A stretch of 64,000 nucleotides of DNA from Ditylenchus dipsaci (taxonomy: Eukaryota > Nematoda > Chromadorea > Rhabditida > Anguinidae), in assembly GCA_004194705.1 (NCBI GenBank), contig SADC01001285.1, positions 682,001 to 746,000 on the forward strand, read 5' to 3'. Shown here one piece after another: positions 34,701-45,366 of the stretch; position 1 is the first letter of the stretch, and the number at the start of each line of letters is the position of its first letter. Made by a program: the position numbers and the translations under genes. The notes beneath the pieces were generated by a model. That model ran no database searches, was not told the origin of the DNA, and saw nothing but the letters and a program-made list of their open reading frames with translations.

Positions 34701-35319
34701 CGCCATAACTATTTTTACCGCTTCGAGCCGGTTGGCCAGAATTCAACTTTTCTGAAATTTTTTTTCGGCCATTGTGATTTTCTCCCTGGTTTCTTATGAA
34801 AATGCAAAAATTTATTAAAAAAGAAGAATCTACGACACGCCGGCAAAAGAGGGTTAAATGCGTGTAAACATACGCTGGCCAACCCTCGTCTAAACCTAAA
34901 ATTCGAAAAAACAGCAACAGGGGAAGACCAGGGCAGCCCCCTATTGAGGGATAGAGGACAACTGGCTTACATTGCCTTCCATGTTTTCCAGCATGTGTTG
35001 AAGAGACTGGCGAGCTAAGCAATGACCCATACATCTTTTTTGTTTCTGTCATCCAAAGCTGATGAAGTAGTTGGAAGATTAATTAAAGACAGCTTTTGGC
35101 AACTGCGAAAATCTTTGCTTTGGTTCATCCATCCATTTTTCATGTGTTCTGAAGCATTCAACAGACCTAAAAGAGCTTATTAACAACATAAATTTGTTTA
35201 CTATCGCCAAAATTTACCATTACGTAAAAGCGGGCTGCTGCCATCGGCTTGCAACTTTCTCCAATTCCGTCGTCTAACTTTTGTTGTTGATGAGCAGAGG
35301 AGGATGTGCGGTTAGACAT
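28753..35319 (-). CDS. JADE: JADE-family PHD/extended-PHD chromatin protein
   Basis: Minus-strand exons in order: 35224..35319 (start MSNRTSSSAHQQQK), about 34971..35165, about 33455..33690, 33310..33406, one near 32560 (REEWNHGVQM, the JADE EWxxGVQ block), 32305..32520, 32180..32262 (DEKWLHKQN, KENVLLDVMNALEIDCYK), 31437..31520 (PHD1: DEIVFCDGCNICVHQSCYG), 30700..30960 (PTDEWLCTTC, then CIFCPIKGGAMK, WSHVLCALW, PEVRFGDVERREPIT), 30629..30667, 30395..30545 (CSVCDTREGACINC, SFHVSCAQRGGL), 30314..30347 (LCRKHS, last zinc ligands), then 28984..29190 (TLRQNLEKV) and 28753..28920 (YMISKREKMKK). Known JADE proteins scaffold the HBO1 acetyltransferase and read histone H3 tails. Several one-base losses in homopolymers interrupt the frames. 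Introns host several MITEs. Exon edges not given a 'no gap' check are approximate. Confidence 0.8.
29464..30026. mobile_element. TTAA-class element in a JADE intron
   Basis: AGGGGGAGTGTATCTCTTGTCC and its complement are flanked by TTAA. Arms of about 100 bp (29464-29560, 29935-30026) include the tRNA B-box-like word GGTTCGAATCC at the left and its complement at the right. No transposase is present. Confidence 0.72.
31927..32262. repeat. Segmental duplication block A, copy 1
   Basis: Nearly identical to 53388-53722, same orientation. It covers the JADE exon encoding DEKWLHKQN...EIDCYK and its downstream intron. Copy 1 reads aaGGct at 32231-32232 where copy 2 reads aaGGGct (53685-53687); copy 2 keeps the protein frame. 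Confidence 0.9.
32920..33228. mobile_element. hAT-like foldback, GGGCAGGAG family
   Basis: Flanked by exact 8-bp repeats AATTTAAC (32912-32919 and 33229-33236). The right end GGGCAGGAGAAGAG... (complement) matches the family at 2564-3712; the left end has lost about 15 bp after GGGC. Arms carry the words TTTGCGACA and TTTGCGCCAAAG. A Tigger-like MITE is inserted in its centre. Confidence 0.75.
32997..33164. mobile_element. Tigger/pogo-like MITE nested in hAT foldback
   Basis: CAGTCAACCCTCGATTTAACG...CGAGAGTTGACTG is flanked by TA. Arm word CGATTTAACGAAC is used four times, with a GGTCCCC core. Its insertion splits the palindrome centre TTCGGCAAATG of the hAT foldback. Confidence 0.84.
33707..34970. 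other. JADE intron sequence, large foldback
   Basis: Positions about 33965-34030 (ccctcttttgccggttgcc...) and 34690-34855 (ccggttggcc ... cggcaaaagaggg) are inverted partners, so 33.96-34.86 kb is a long foldback. It includes ttggccaaccggc words at 34340. No exon found inside. Confidence 0.5.
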
Positions 35320-35906
35320 CTCTGCAAAAGCAATTTATTATTTGCCACTTCAATAGTGACTCATCTAAATTGATGTTACACCAAATTAAATACTACTATA
35401 GTGCTAAGTCAATCAATAATCACTACTCACTTATCAAATGCCATAAGATATATTTGGGAACAGCGCTCACAAATTGATATTTCTTCTATGCATTCAAATA
35501 CAAGCACACACAAATTCGGAGTTCATAAATGAAAAACCTTGAAGGGAAACACAGACAGACAGTTAAGCCGCGCCGGCACCAAACCAAAATTTTGAAATGA
35601 TGTGCCAAAAATTGCGCTGGTTTAAATAGAGTTTTGGGCAAAGTTCTTTCAACGTGTTTTTGGCTAAGCTGACCTTCACAGTCTATAGAGCTTAATATTT
35701 TTTTATTCTGAAGGATGAGTAATATTATTCGGGATGTTCACAACTATTTTACACAGGTTTCGACAATCCTTTGTGTACAAAACAAAATTTAAAATCATTT
35801 TTGCACGCTAAATGTACGGTATTTTCACGGCTATAACATATTCGCTTAAAGACAAAATTTTATTCGATTTGTTTTCCGCCTTTTTATTGCTAATCTGTCC
35901 TTGCTA
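35320..35906. other. Upstream of JADE-like gene
   Basis: AT-rich sequence that should hold the promoter of the minus-strand gene. No motif or exon could be supported. Confidence 0.4.
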
Positions 35907-37853
35907 AGGGCTAGTTTTCAATAGATTTCAAGACTGTGAGATTTTCAGCTTTTAGATTATAAATTTTCGGTGCTCACTTTTTTTTTGAATAAACTCGGAG
36001 AGCAGAGCAATCCAAAAAAGTGAGCACCAAAACTTGTAATATAAAAGCCGGAAAATTTCACGCTTCTAAAGATGATTGTGAACGAGCCATAATTGAGATA
36101 ACTTGGTGGGATAAACAGAAATTAAAACGTAAATAATTTAGCAAAACACGAGAAAACACAAGAAACTATGTCAAACCCTTATTAGAGCTTAACTTTGCAG
36201 AAAAACACTGCTGATTTAAATTTGTAAAGGTCATATGCAATGTTCTTGCTCTGAACTAACTAAATTCTTGATTTATCAAAAGAATTCTGCCTTGAACACA
36301 GCTAATCCAATAAGTAGTGGCAACCACATTGCTTTCAACTGTTTTCAATCATAACAAAATGTTTCGAGTCGTCCTCTTTTGGTTATTTTTTTGTAAATTT
36401 ACACTTGTTCTTACAAATACAGTCGTGAACAACTATGTAGTCGGTGCGTTTTGAACAATTATATCAAATTAACGGCGCTACAGGAGTATACCCCCCCCTA
36501 AATAATTTTTTTTAAAGTGTTATTATATCGACCTAAAATTGCCTTAGAAGCTCGAAAAAGGCATTATTTTTGTGTTCTAGTCAATAAAAATCGAGTTTTG
36601 GGACCACCCAAAGTTACTTTTTTGACCATTTTTGAAGGGGTTTAGGGCTATTTCGGGGTGGGAAAGGACCAAAAATGGGCCAATTTAGTGTAAAAAGGAA
36701 GATGTTGAACATAGTTTTGTTGACTGGGGCCTACCGCGTAAAGAAACTCTGGTATGCATACATTTTTCATGCATCCACAGTCACGAGGTATGTGGGTGTG
36801 CGCATCTCACTTACCTTAGACATGATTCCGGGCAAGACTCTTGAACAAAAATGCATTCACAGGCTTTTTGCCCAGCTCCAGTGACCAAACATGCCAAAAC
36901 AGGCAAATGGTCGAAGTTTCGAAATGTCCAGAACTCAATTTCAATAATGTCTTTTTTGAACTCCTGAGGCAATTTTAAGTCGACATAGGGTGTTTGGAAA
37001 CACTTAAAAAAATTATTTGGGGAGGTATACTCCGGCAGGGTCAAATTAACTATATTTTCTGTAATAAAGCCATGGCGCGTCTATTACAGACATCCTGTTT
37101 TGGACAGTAACTTTTGTTTTTCTGAAGTTTTTATGAAAAGGGGCAAGTTTCGCGAGTAGCGTCAAAGTTTTTTGCGGGAAAAAGATTTGGCCTGCAATTT
37201 TTTCGAAAATTTTGTCCAACAATTTTTACATGGCTAAGAAACGAAAATTGTCGTCCACTCAAAATCAGTAGGGGCTTCCACTAAAAAGAAGCTGAAGTAT
37301 GGTATACAGAAAGTATGGTAAATCACATATCTTTTAGGAATTCCAAGTATTAAATGTGGTCAAGATAGAATAGAAGTGCAGGCTACAACCGAACGAGAGT
37401 TCGAAGGAGTGATATCTGTCAAAGATTGGAGGAGCACGCCTGGTGTTTTAGCAATTTTGTGGGAGGTGAAAACTCTACAACCACTCCTTCATATTCAATT
37501 GCACTAGATGATTTACACACTTGTGGATTGGAATTACGAGAAAATGTGCGAAAAATTTATATAAATGACCAGATTTGTGAAACTTACCGTATGACCTCTT
37601 TTAATCCTCCAGGAGGATTATTTTTCAACGCCTTAGAAATTTTGAAATTGTAAATCAAAATGGCCTTAACTCTGAAATCCTAGTCAAAAAATTGGGGTTG
37701 GAAGGTTGTTAGAGGGTGGAGATTAATAGAGGTTATGTGGTATTTTGAACAAAAATACATATAAAATTAAACGAGTTGCATTCACATCAGACCTCCCTAC
37801 CCCAAATAAAAAGGACAGTATTAATTAAAGTGTTAAGGTAGTGATGCCCAAGT
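35907..37853. repeat. Segmental duplication block C, copy 1
   Basis: About 1.95 kb nearly identical, same orientation, to 53809-55788, differing mainly by single bases and short indels. It has inner hairpins (ttttcggtgctcact / agtgagcacc), a c-run cccccccc before TAA-rich sequence, and one TA-CCGTA MITE. Open frames at 36675-36884 and 37426-37653 are repeated in copy 2 but resemble no protein I know. Confidence 0.9.
37587..37740. mobile_element. TA-CCGTA class MITE in duplicated block
   Basis: CCGTATGACCTCTTTTAATCC...GATTAATAGAGGTTATGTGG is flanked by TA. The same insertion is present in copy 2 (55522-55676), so it predates the duplication. The ends have drifted (TATGTGG against CCGTATG). 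Confidence 0.7.
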
Positions 37854-37904
37854 ATATGATAAAATTAAAAAAAAATCGAGTCAATCAAAAAGTTTTCTAT
37901 TTAA

Positions 37905-39022
37905 AGGACCCTGTCTCTTCCTTATCATGGCAATTTCAGAGGTTTGAATGCGCGCGGGACCACATAGATTTTGTCAATAATGTTTTCGAATTATTTTTTG
38001 TTTGCATTTCAATTTTAAACGTTATGTTCTATTCGATACAAATCACATTTCGACAGTGACAGTTGTGGAGCAGTGGAAGTCGCAAAAGTCGTCCGATCTG
38101 GGGAGACAGGTCAGTTCACCCCACGGTCAGTTCGCTCCGTTTTTCAAAACGGTCAGTTCGCCCCGTTTTTTTCAAACCAATATATTAACCATTTTTTGTC
38201 ATGAAAAATACCTTTGTTAGTCTCGATACTCCATAAACCAACAAGCCAAGTGGCAAACTATTATTTGTGGTTTTCCAGTAACCCTGCGCAAACCTTTTTT
38301 TAAAAGTTTCAACGTGGTTTGAAGGTAGTAAATGTTGTCTTGTAAGGTATTTAATGAGTTTTAGTGATTTCGCTCAAATGAAAATCCACTAATAATACTC
38401 CCTCTTGACCGTAGGTAATTACTATGTTTCTCAATATAAAGGACCTCTCTTATAGTTAAACGCATAGGGATCTTATATCTAAGTTCAGAATAAATTTTTT
38501 GACATCTGTTTTCTGCGTTTACTAATTACCATGCTATGAGAAGTTGCATGCTTCGAGCCCACTCTCCAGGATTAGAAAAGGTTGCAGCGTATTCATCCAC
38601 CCATCCATTCCACCAAAGTACTTGTTCCATGGAGCAGCTTTATTGCCACGAGAAAATTCATGAGCCTTTTTCCTCTCGAGCTCTACTTTTCATGACAATA
38701 AATGGTTACTTTATTGGTTTGAAAAAAACGGGGCGAACTGTCTGTTTTGAAAACGGGGCGAACTGACCGGGCGAACTGTCTGTTTTGAAAAACGGGGCGA
38801 ACTGACCGGGGCGAACTGACCGTACACCCGATCTGGCAACGTCAAGCAACGTTTGGCTCGACTAGTGAATGGTTCTATATTGTGAACGAATTTACAAGTT
38901 TATTTTCTAATCAATAAGCGCAAATAAAAAAAACAATTCGAAATTATTATTGACAAAACGTGTGTGGTCCCGCGCGCATTCGAACCTCTGAAATTGCCAT
39001 GATAAGGAAGAGACAGGATTTT
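37905..39022. mobile_element. TTAA-class element present in copy 1, absent in copy 2
   Basis: AGGACCCTGTCTCTTCC and inverted arms of about 150 bp are flanked by TTAA at 37901 and 39023. In the duplicate locus the same flanks join as CTATTTAAACAGC with a single TTAA (about 56071-56078), giving a filled/empty pair. Its core (agtcg..cgatctggcaac..caagcaacgtt..ctcgactag) is shared with 45367-45725 and 61813-62173 although the arms differ. It is split by another insertion at 38102-38828. Confidence 0.85.
38102..38828. mobile_element. Element with GGTCAGTTCGCCCC arms nested in TTAA element
   Basis: Termini GGAGACAGGTCAGTTC and, complemented at the right, GGTGTACGGTCAGTTC are flanked by the exact 8-bp repeat CGATCTGG (38094-38101 and 38829-38836). 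The arms are arrays of GGTCAGTTCGCCCCGTTTT. The uninterrupted site can be read in the related element at 45.55 kb (gtccaatctggcaatg). The 8-bp duplication suggests hAT-like insertion; no transposase. Confidence 0.8.
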
Positions 39023-39410
39023 TTAAACAGCACCACCCAATGACGTAGGCCATCGCCGCGTAGGCACTTTCTAAGATCTCCACTCAGCACACTCCAAACT
39101 GGATTTCATTTTACAGTGGATGAATTTACATAGAGACTAGCTTTTTTTCTTTTAAAAATTACAAAACACTGTTATGTATTATAATGTATACGGTATGCAA
39201 AGCTTCTTATCAATAGAAAATAATAATATAGAAAAACAATACCGGAAATCCGAAAACACGGTTTTAAGCGCTCCAAAGCAATTTTTCAGAGACAAAGCTT
39301 TTTTCTGCTAGCAAAAAGACTTTTTTCTGCTGCAAATATTGTTGCTGCAAAAAGACTGTTTCTTGCTGCAAATAGATTTTTTGGCTAAATTAGAGGAAAT
39401 ACGGTAATAA
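39023..39410. repeat. Segmental duplication block E, copy 1
   Basis: cagcaccacccaatgacgtagg... continues the duplication and matches 56077-56390. Near 39300-39370 is a tandem of tttttctgctgcaaa words. It ends close to a solitary TA-CCGTA right end (GAGGAAATACGG-TA at 39392-39405). Confidence 0.8.
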
Positions 39411-40551
39411 CTTCAAGTTACACAAAACTTCAAGTTTTTCAGATATTTGTCAGGGGAGAAATCTCAAAAACCACAGACTTTTGGTTATACTTAACACTGT
39501 CAAGGCCGAGCGTGCCAAGTGTTTATCTAGACTCAGAATTGCACAATGAACATGATGGTGCGAAAAAAAAAAATCGAAATAGGCAGATTGAAACGGGTAA
39601 AACAGCTTCTGAACTCACCTACTCCTAACATTTGGGGTCGTATTCAGGTTGGTTAGTAGAGTTTTGGATCAAGAGTTACTCGTGATCTACTCGACGTGTT
39701 TCAGACACACGAGTAGGTTCAAAGATCATGAGTTACTTTTGATCTACTCAACTCGTTTCAGACACACGAGTAGAGTTTTGGATCAAAAGTTACTCGCGAT
39801 CCTACTCGAGCTGTGAGTAATCTTTATTCTGAGTAGCATTAAAAACAACATTTTAAGAAAACAATGAACGATAATGAAATGACAGAAAAATAATTGCTTT
39901 TTTTTGCTTCTGAATGGAAGGTCTATGAGCAATCAGATGTGTGATGACTTAACTGTATTCATAGTTTTGACCAAAAAACATTTTTAGCAATAGGTCAACC
40001 ATGCGTTGGTTTGCGTGTTCTAAAATGTTAAAATTATTCGAAATAACTTGAAAATATATCCAATCACCATTTTTAAGGATTCGCGTTCTTCGTACGATGC
40101 AAAATAGGGATGATGGTTTGCAAACTGAAGCGACAGATACAAGCTGAGCTTCTAGTTTCTCTTTGGTTTAGCGTTGAAAATGGGAGTGAATGTAGTATTC
40201 CCCTTCGAATATTGAAGCAACACAGCATAAGGACAGCAGATAACAGCATTTATGAACTCCTACAAAATCAAACAAATTATATCTATTTGTAGAAAAATTT
40301 CAATTATTCATCGGAAACAGGGTTATCGAGTCAAAAGAAAAATGGAATTTTTTGAGTTTTCGAGTAAAACTCGACTAAAAAACATTGATTATGGTCAAGT
40401 CTCTGCCCTAAAAGGTAATCAAAAAGTAAACTCCCTGGGTGTTAATAAGAGTGAATAATACTACAGGCGTGAAAAATTCGCGCACCTATGCACTTGGGGG
40501 TTGCCGCATATCATATTGATATGAAAACAGTGTTTAAACGTCTCCTAAGTA
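39411..40551. repeat. Intergenic with CGAGTAG... tandem
   Basis: Positions 39655-39810 hold three copies of a 60-70 bp unit with GTTTCAGACACACGAGTAG and GATCTACTC. The rest is AT-rich with no recognisable gene; frames at 40110-40458 resemble nothing known. Confidence 0.55.
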
Positions 40552-41900
40552 ATTTTTATATGCTTGAAACGATAAAAAATATATTTTCTAAACACTTCCC
40601 CACATTCAATGTTAATTTTTTGCATAAAAAACTTTTGGTCAAAATTTGACATTTTGCCTTAGAGGAGATGACATATTGATATAAAAAATGCATATAAGGC
40701 GGTTTCGCCCAGCTCCAGTGACCGGAACAAAGTAAAATACCCTTCTAAAAATTGGTTTACCTTGGTCTCCCAGGGCAACATGTCAAATTTTAGGCACAAA
40801 ATTTTTATGCAAAAAATCAACTTTGAATATAGGAAAGTCTTAGAAAAGGTACTTGTTTCGAACATGTCACACCCCCCCCCCATATTTTGTAAATTTTGAT
40901 TGAACAGAGTAGTTTGATCTTGTTTCTAAACTCAAAAATAAAATTAAGATTTAGTAAAATATATCTTTTATTTGTTTCGCGAATATGCCTTTGTCCTCCC
41001 TATGGTACCTGGTCGACAAACTGGTAGCTGTACATGTACCCTATTGTAGCGTATAAGTAATTGCATGCAGTGTTGTAAATGATTTTTGGCGGCACCGGGC
41101 ACCGCACCGGGCACCGACCCTGAAAATCGCGGCACCGGGCACCGCACCGGGCACCGACACTAAAATCGCAGCCCGGCACCGAACCGGGCACCGACGAAAA
41201 ATTGAAAATCTCGGGTTACACCCACCGGGCACCTGCGACCGCAAATAAAAAAATTGCGCCCGCACCCCGCACCGGGCCGCACCGGGCACCGACCAAAAAA
41301 TTGCGGCAACGGCACCGCACCGGGCACCGCGAAAAAAATCCGGCACCAAGCACCGCACCGCACCGTGCGGTGCCGCACCGGTGCTGCGGTGCGGCACCGG
41401 TGCCTTTACAACACTGATTGCATGTAAGGTGTAAGAGATGCTGCTCTCGGTGATTAGAGTCATTTTGACCACCTTAATCACAATAATTTATTCAAATATA
41501 AAGATTTAATATAGACATAATAATGTGAACTTAATCAATAGCATTTTGAAAATATATTTTCAGGATAATTATATATATTCTGAAATAGATTAATACCTGA
41601 ACTGATGCCCTATACCTTAGAATCACCTAAACCCATAGGAGAAGACCAAGGCATGTTTGCAAAAAAAATAAAAAAAATATTTTCCTAAATCTTATTTTTA
41701 TTTTTCTTTTTAAATTAGAAACAAAAAAAATTTAACAAGTTTAAAGTCAATTATTCAGTGCAAATTTACAAAATATGGGGGTGTGACATGTTCGAAATAA
41801 CTTTCGGATCAACTTTGGATCAACTCAAATCAACTTTGAATGTAGGAAAGTCTTAAAAAATATCTTTCTTATCGTTTTAAGCACACAGGCAACCTTTCAA
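40552..41900. repeat. Broken foldback around a hAT MITE
   Basis: Segments near 40830-40910 (ctttgaatataggaaagtcttag...tatttgtaaattt-like) recur inverted or direct at 41760-41880 (acaaaatatgggggtgtgacatgttcgaa, aactttgaatgtaggaaagtc). The C9-G8 tracts are mirror partners (40868, 41777). Confidence 0.5.
41068..41416. mobile_element. hAT MITE with GGCACCGG arrays
   Basis: CAGTGTTGTAAA at the left and TTTACAACACTG at the right are flanked by the exact 8-bp repeat ATTGCATG (41060-41067, 41417-41424). Nearly the whole 349-bp body is an irregular array of GGCACCGGGCACCGC, a GC-rich island in AT-rich DNA. Open frames on both strands here are repeat translations. Confidence 0.85.
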
Positions 41901-42149
41901 GTTTCTTTCCACCTTGGGTCGGACACTTTTTTGCCTCGATTTTCGAAATATTTTGCGAATTGTTTTTTGCTGAGTTTTTTTCTGGTTTGTAGCTCTGAGT
42001 TTTAGCTTTCAAATGTGCTTTCACAAATCTTCAAAACACATTTGATTTTTTACAAATTACAGATGAAGAACCGGTTTGAACCGAAAAAGACATTTAGCCA
42101 AAAGTTCCCTACGGATTTTTTCAAAGCCTTATCTTATCTTTTTGTTCTA

Positions 42150-42271
42150 CCATCGAACCTGGATACAACACACCCCAAGGGACCCTAAGGTTGTGTTGTA
42201 TCGAGCTGGTGTTTATCGAGGGTTCACTTGTGGTGCTATATCGAGGATGGTGTTGTATCCATGTTCGACTG
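42150..42271. mobile_element. Tigger/pogo-like MITE, eroded ends
   Basis: CCATCGAACCTGGATACAACAC at the left and GTTGTATCCATGTTCGACTG at the right; the word here is GGATACAACACC and the core AGGGACCCTAAGG. Left flank TA, right flank CA. Confidence 0.68.
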
Positions 42272-42369
42272 CAATACAATTTTGTAGCCCCGCATCTCCT
42301 CTTTTGGATAGCATATTAAACGTAGCTTGTTTATTTTGAATAAGTCACCATTTAACTCCAAACACTTTT

Positions 42370-42722
42370 CAGATCGTTTTGAGAAATTGACAAGCGTTTT
42401 CATCACTTTAAGTAATCAAATATTTTATTAAATTTTAAGCGCAACGACAACATCTTATTATCATGTTGTAGCGCAGCTCAAAAGCTAAAAGACCCATTTT
42501 ATAGAATAATTTTTAAAAATCTCAGTGTTGAGATATGGCCGTCTGGAAAAATGACTAAAATCCAAGGTTTTCCAACTTTTTGGATTTTAGTCATTCTTTA
42601 CAGAAGACCATATTTCAATAGTTAGATTTTCAAAAATTGTTTTGTCAAATAAGCCATGTAGGTCTTGAGCTGCGCTACAACATGGTGGTAAGATGTTGTT
42701 ATGACGCTTAAGGCTACAAATT
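42370..42722. repeat. Foldback related to 52.7-53.2 kb
   Basis: gcgcaacgacaacatctta...catgttgtagcgcagctc is mirrored by gagctgcgctacaacatg...taagatgttgttatgacgc. The central hairpin contains ggattttagtcattctt words. The same outer sequence with other centre occurs at 52.75-53.17 kb. Confidence 0.72.
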
Positions 42723-43140
42723 CATTTTCCAGAATAGTTTTTTGATGTAAGACCTCTGAGATATAGCTTTTTAAAAATGTCTCCATCCTGGAAAAAATTG
42801 TAAAAACATGAAAAATTCAAATTCGTTTTCTTGGCTTTCTGTTTTTAGTTATCTTTTTCTAACAGACTCAAGGAAAATTTTACTACTCAAAGATAGCTAA
42901 GACAATAAGCTACATTTTGAATGGGAACTCAGTTAAATATTACGCACAAAAAGTAATTAAAAAATCAAAAGATGCTTAACAGAGTGCAAAAACCCTTTTT
43001 TCTAAAATTGTGAAAATCCCGAGATTTTTATCATCCTAACATTTTCACAATAAAACCAATTACTTTACCCCTGAGAATGACCGTTTCAGTCCAATAAAAT
43101 ATTTCAATATTACAAAAATTAATTTCGGCCGAAATGGGTT

Positions 43141-43317
43141 AGTTGCAAAAATGTCCGTGTTTTCGAAAACAACCGGCAAAATCAGAATCCTCACGATATT
43201 TCGGACCAGACTGGTGAATCTCATTTCGCAAAAGATTTCGAAAATCGAGGTGAAAAAGATATCGGACCCAAGGTGGGAACGAACTTGAGGGGTACCGTAA
43301 AATCGAGACTTGACTGT
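43141..43317. repeat. Dispersed repeat ending TTGACTGTA (copy 2 of 3)
   Basis: Same family as 24899-25034 and 63512-63655: ggcaaaatcagaatcc...ggaccagactgg...ggaacgaacttgaggggtaccgtaaaatcgagacTTGACTG-TA. Confidence 0.65.
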
Positions 43318-43406
43318 ATAAAAAATTACTTAGGAGACGTTTAAGAGCGATTTTTTCTAATTTAGGACCTGGACCCATACCAAGAGTCTGATAGCGATTT
43401 TCGGTA

Positions 43407-43492
43407 CAGTCGAACCTAGTTAAACGGACAATTCTCGCGACCGACGAAAAGTGTCCGTTTATCGGGGGTGTCCGTTTATCCAGTTTCGTCTG
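43407..43492. mobile_element. Tigger/pogo-like MITE
   Basis: CAGTCGAACCTAGTTAAACGGACA at the left and TGTCCGTTTATCCAGTTTCGTCTG at the right. Word AAACGGACA, core GCGACCGACG. Left flank TA, right flank CA; it abuts the left arm of the long palindrome. Confidence 0.72.
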
Positions 43493-43494
43493 CA

Positions 43495-44541
43495 TTCCAG
43501 ATAATTACACCAATACCCTATTTACAATACGCTGAACACGGTAGCACGCATCGATTTACGATTTCCTCACTCAGTTTTGAGATAATGACTTGCGAAGTTG
43601 AGCACTCGGGAAGTTTGCATTTGTTTAAACTTCAGGTTGTTTAGGGCCCTTTTCATGATTTATGTTTCAAGTGTTATATGCCATTCAAAAGCCCAGTTGA
43701 TGAGCCTTCCTATGAAGTATTACATGCCTCGGTGATGATTGCTAGAGTCGGATCAACAATGGTAATTATGTAAAAATGCCTTTTCAGAACTCGACTTTTT
43801 CTCATAAAATCCATTTTTCTCAGAATTTATGTCTAACTGATCAAACTGAATAATATGCTAGAGAAAGCTTAATTCCCTGGCCATCAGATTATATATAATT
43901 TTCTTGTGAATGGGGTAGGGTAAGATGACGAAAATTATCTTTGAAGTTTTCAAGTCGTCCTAACTCTTTTCAGCTTTTGACGTAAAACTTTTTTTTACAG
44001 GTAAAAAATGAAATTCTGACACCAGCTTCGTGATCAGCGTACCCGAATTGCATGTAAAAGTGCAAATCACTATCGTGCCTAAAGATGCCGATAGTGATTT
44101 TTTAGGTATTCCAGATAATTACACTAATACCCTATTTACAATATGCTGAGCCAGGGAATTAAGCTTTCTCTAGCATATTATTCAGTTTGATCAGTTAGAC
44201 ATAAATTCTGAGAAAAATGGATTTTTATGAGAAAAAGTCGAGTTCTGAAAAGGCATTTTTACATATTACCATTGTTGATCCGACTCTAGCAATCATCACC
44301 GAGGCATGTAATACTTCATAGGAAGGCTCATCAACTGGGCTTTTGAATGGCATATAACACTTGAAACATAAATCATGAAAAGGGCCCTAAACAACCTGAA
44401 GTTTAAACAAATGCAAACTTCCGAGTGCTCAACTTCGAAAGTCATTATCTCAAAACTGAGTGAGGAAATCGTAAAATCGATGCGTGCTACCGTGTTCAGC
44501 GTATTGTAAATAGGGTATTGGTGTAATTATCTGGAATACCT
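43495..44541. repeat. Long inverted repeat, about 390-bp arms
   Basis: Left arm 43495-43883 and right arm 44153-44541 are reverse complements with only a handful of differences; the loop is about 270 bp. The loop contains a further hairpin (aaatcactatcg... / ...cgatagtgattt) and a second short copy of the arm start (ccagataattacac at 44108). No coding sequence was recognised. High arm identity implies recent origin or conversion between arms. Confidence 0.88.
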
Positions 44542-44599
44542 AAAAATCACTATCGGCATCTTTAGGCCCCAACCGTCTTCCTCCCTCCCCTTTCTGATA

Positions 44600-44766
44600 C
44601 AGTCGACGCTCGATATAACGACCCCCGATATAACGTCCCGCTCGATATAACGTCCCGAAAAATCACGAATTTGGTCAGCTTTGACTAAAATTTAGTCAAA
44701 TGAACGCTCGATATAACGTCCCATTTTGGCCGGTCCCTTGAGGGACGTTATATCGAGCGTCGACTG
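44600..44766. mobile_element. Tigger/pogo-like MITE
   Basis: CAGTCGACGCTCGATATAACG...CGAGCGTCGACTG is flanked by TA. Word CTCGATATAACGTCCC used four times and a GGTCCCTTGAGGGAC core. Length 167 bp. A left-end relative lies at 59206. Confidence 0.86.
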
Positions 44767-45366
44767 TAGCATGAAATCTAGTTTGGTCAGTTAAACATAA
44801 ATTCTGAGAAAAATGGTTTTTTATGAGAAAAAACCCAATTCGCCGTCGGTTTTGATTTAACCATATATTTTTTAATTCTTATATTGTTTCGACGAGATCT
44901 TCTTTATTTGGTAGAGGAGAGCATAGGCAAGATAATAATATCAAACATATCATTTAAAGATTTTCTTTTGTTATTCTCTGACTGCCTAAAGATTCGATTT
45001 ATTTTTACTTGATTACAGCAATGAAATACTCTCATTTGTACGAGCGGTTGAGAAATAGACGCCTATGGACCTCTAGTAAAGAAAATACGGTATGTGCTTT
45101 GGAATGCACGCTTTGCTAGCACAATGGCAGCAAAGACATGAAAGACAACAAATTGTCAAATCTAGCAACACGCTACGAATATTGGCAGAAGATTTTTTAG
45201 ACAAAAACACCAAAAAGAAGACGGAAAGACCAGAAATAGAAAGACAAAGTTTGATTACTTTTGTTTGTCGGCCGTCATCGGAAAATAAAAATAAATTGTA
45301 AAACAACATGTATGGTATTATTCTCTGGCTTATACTCTCCTTTGCTTAATGAAAAAAACTCGTTAA
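44767..45366. other. Intergenic, no gene recognised
   Basis: Two opposite frames at 45073-45309 overlap completely and neither resembles a known protein. A solitary TA-CCGTA right end (AAAATACGG-TA) lies near 45083-45092. Confidence 0.4.

Noticed and set aside
36675..37653. Genes conserved between the two duplication copies
   Set aside because: The frames are conserved only because the whole 1.95-kb block is nearly identical; noncoding parts are equally conserved.
41041..41481. 146-codon minus-strand protein
   Set aside because: It is a translation of the GGCACCGG array inside the hAT MITE; every frame there is open because of the repeat.
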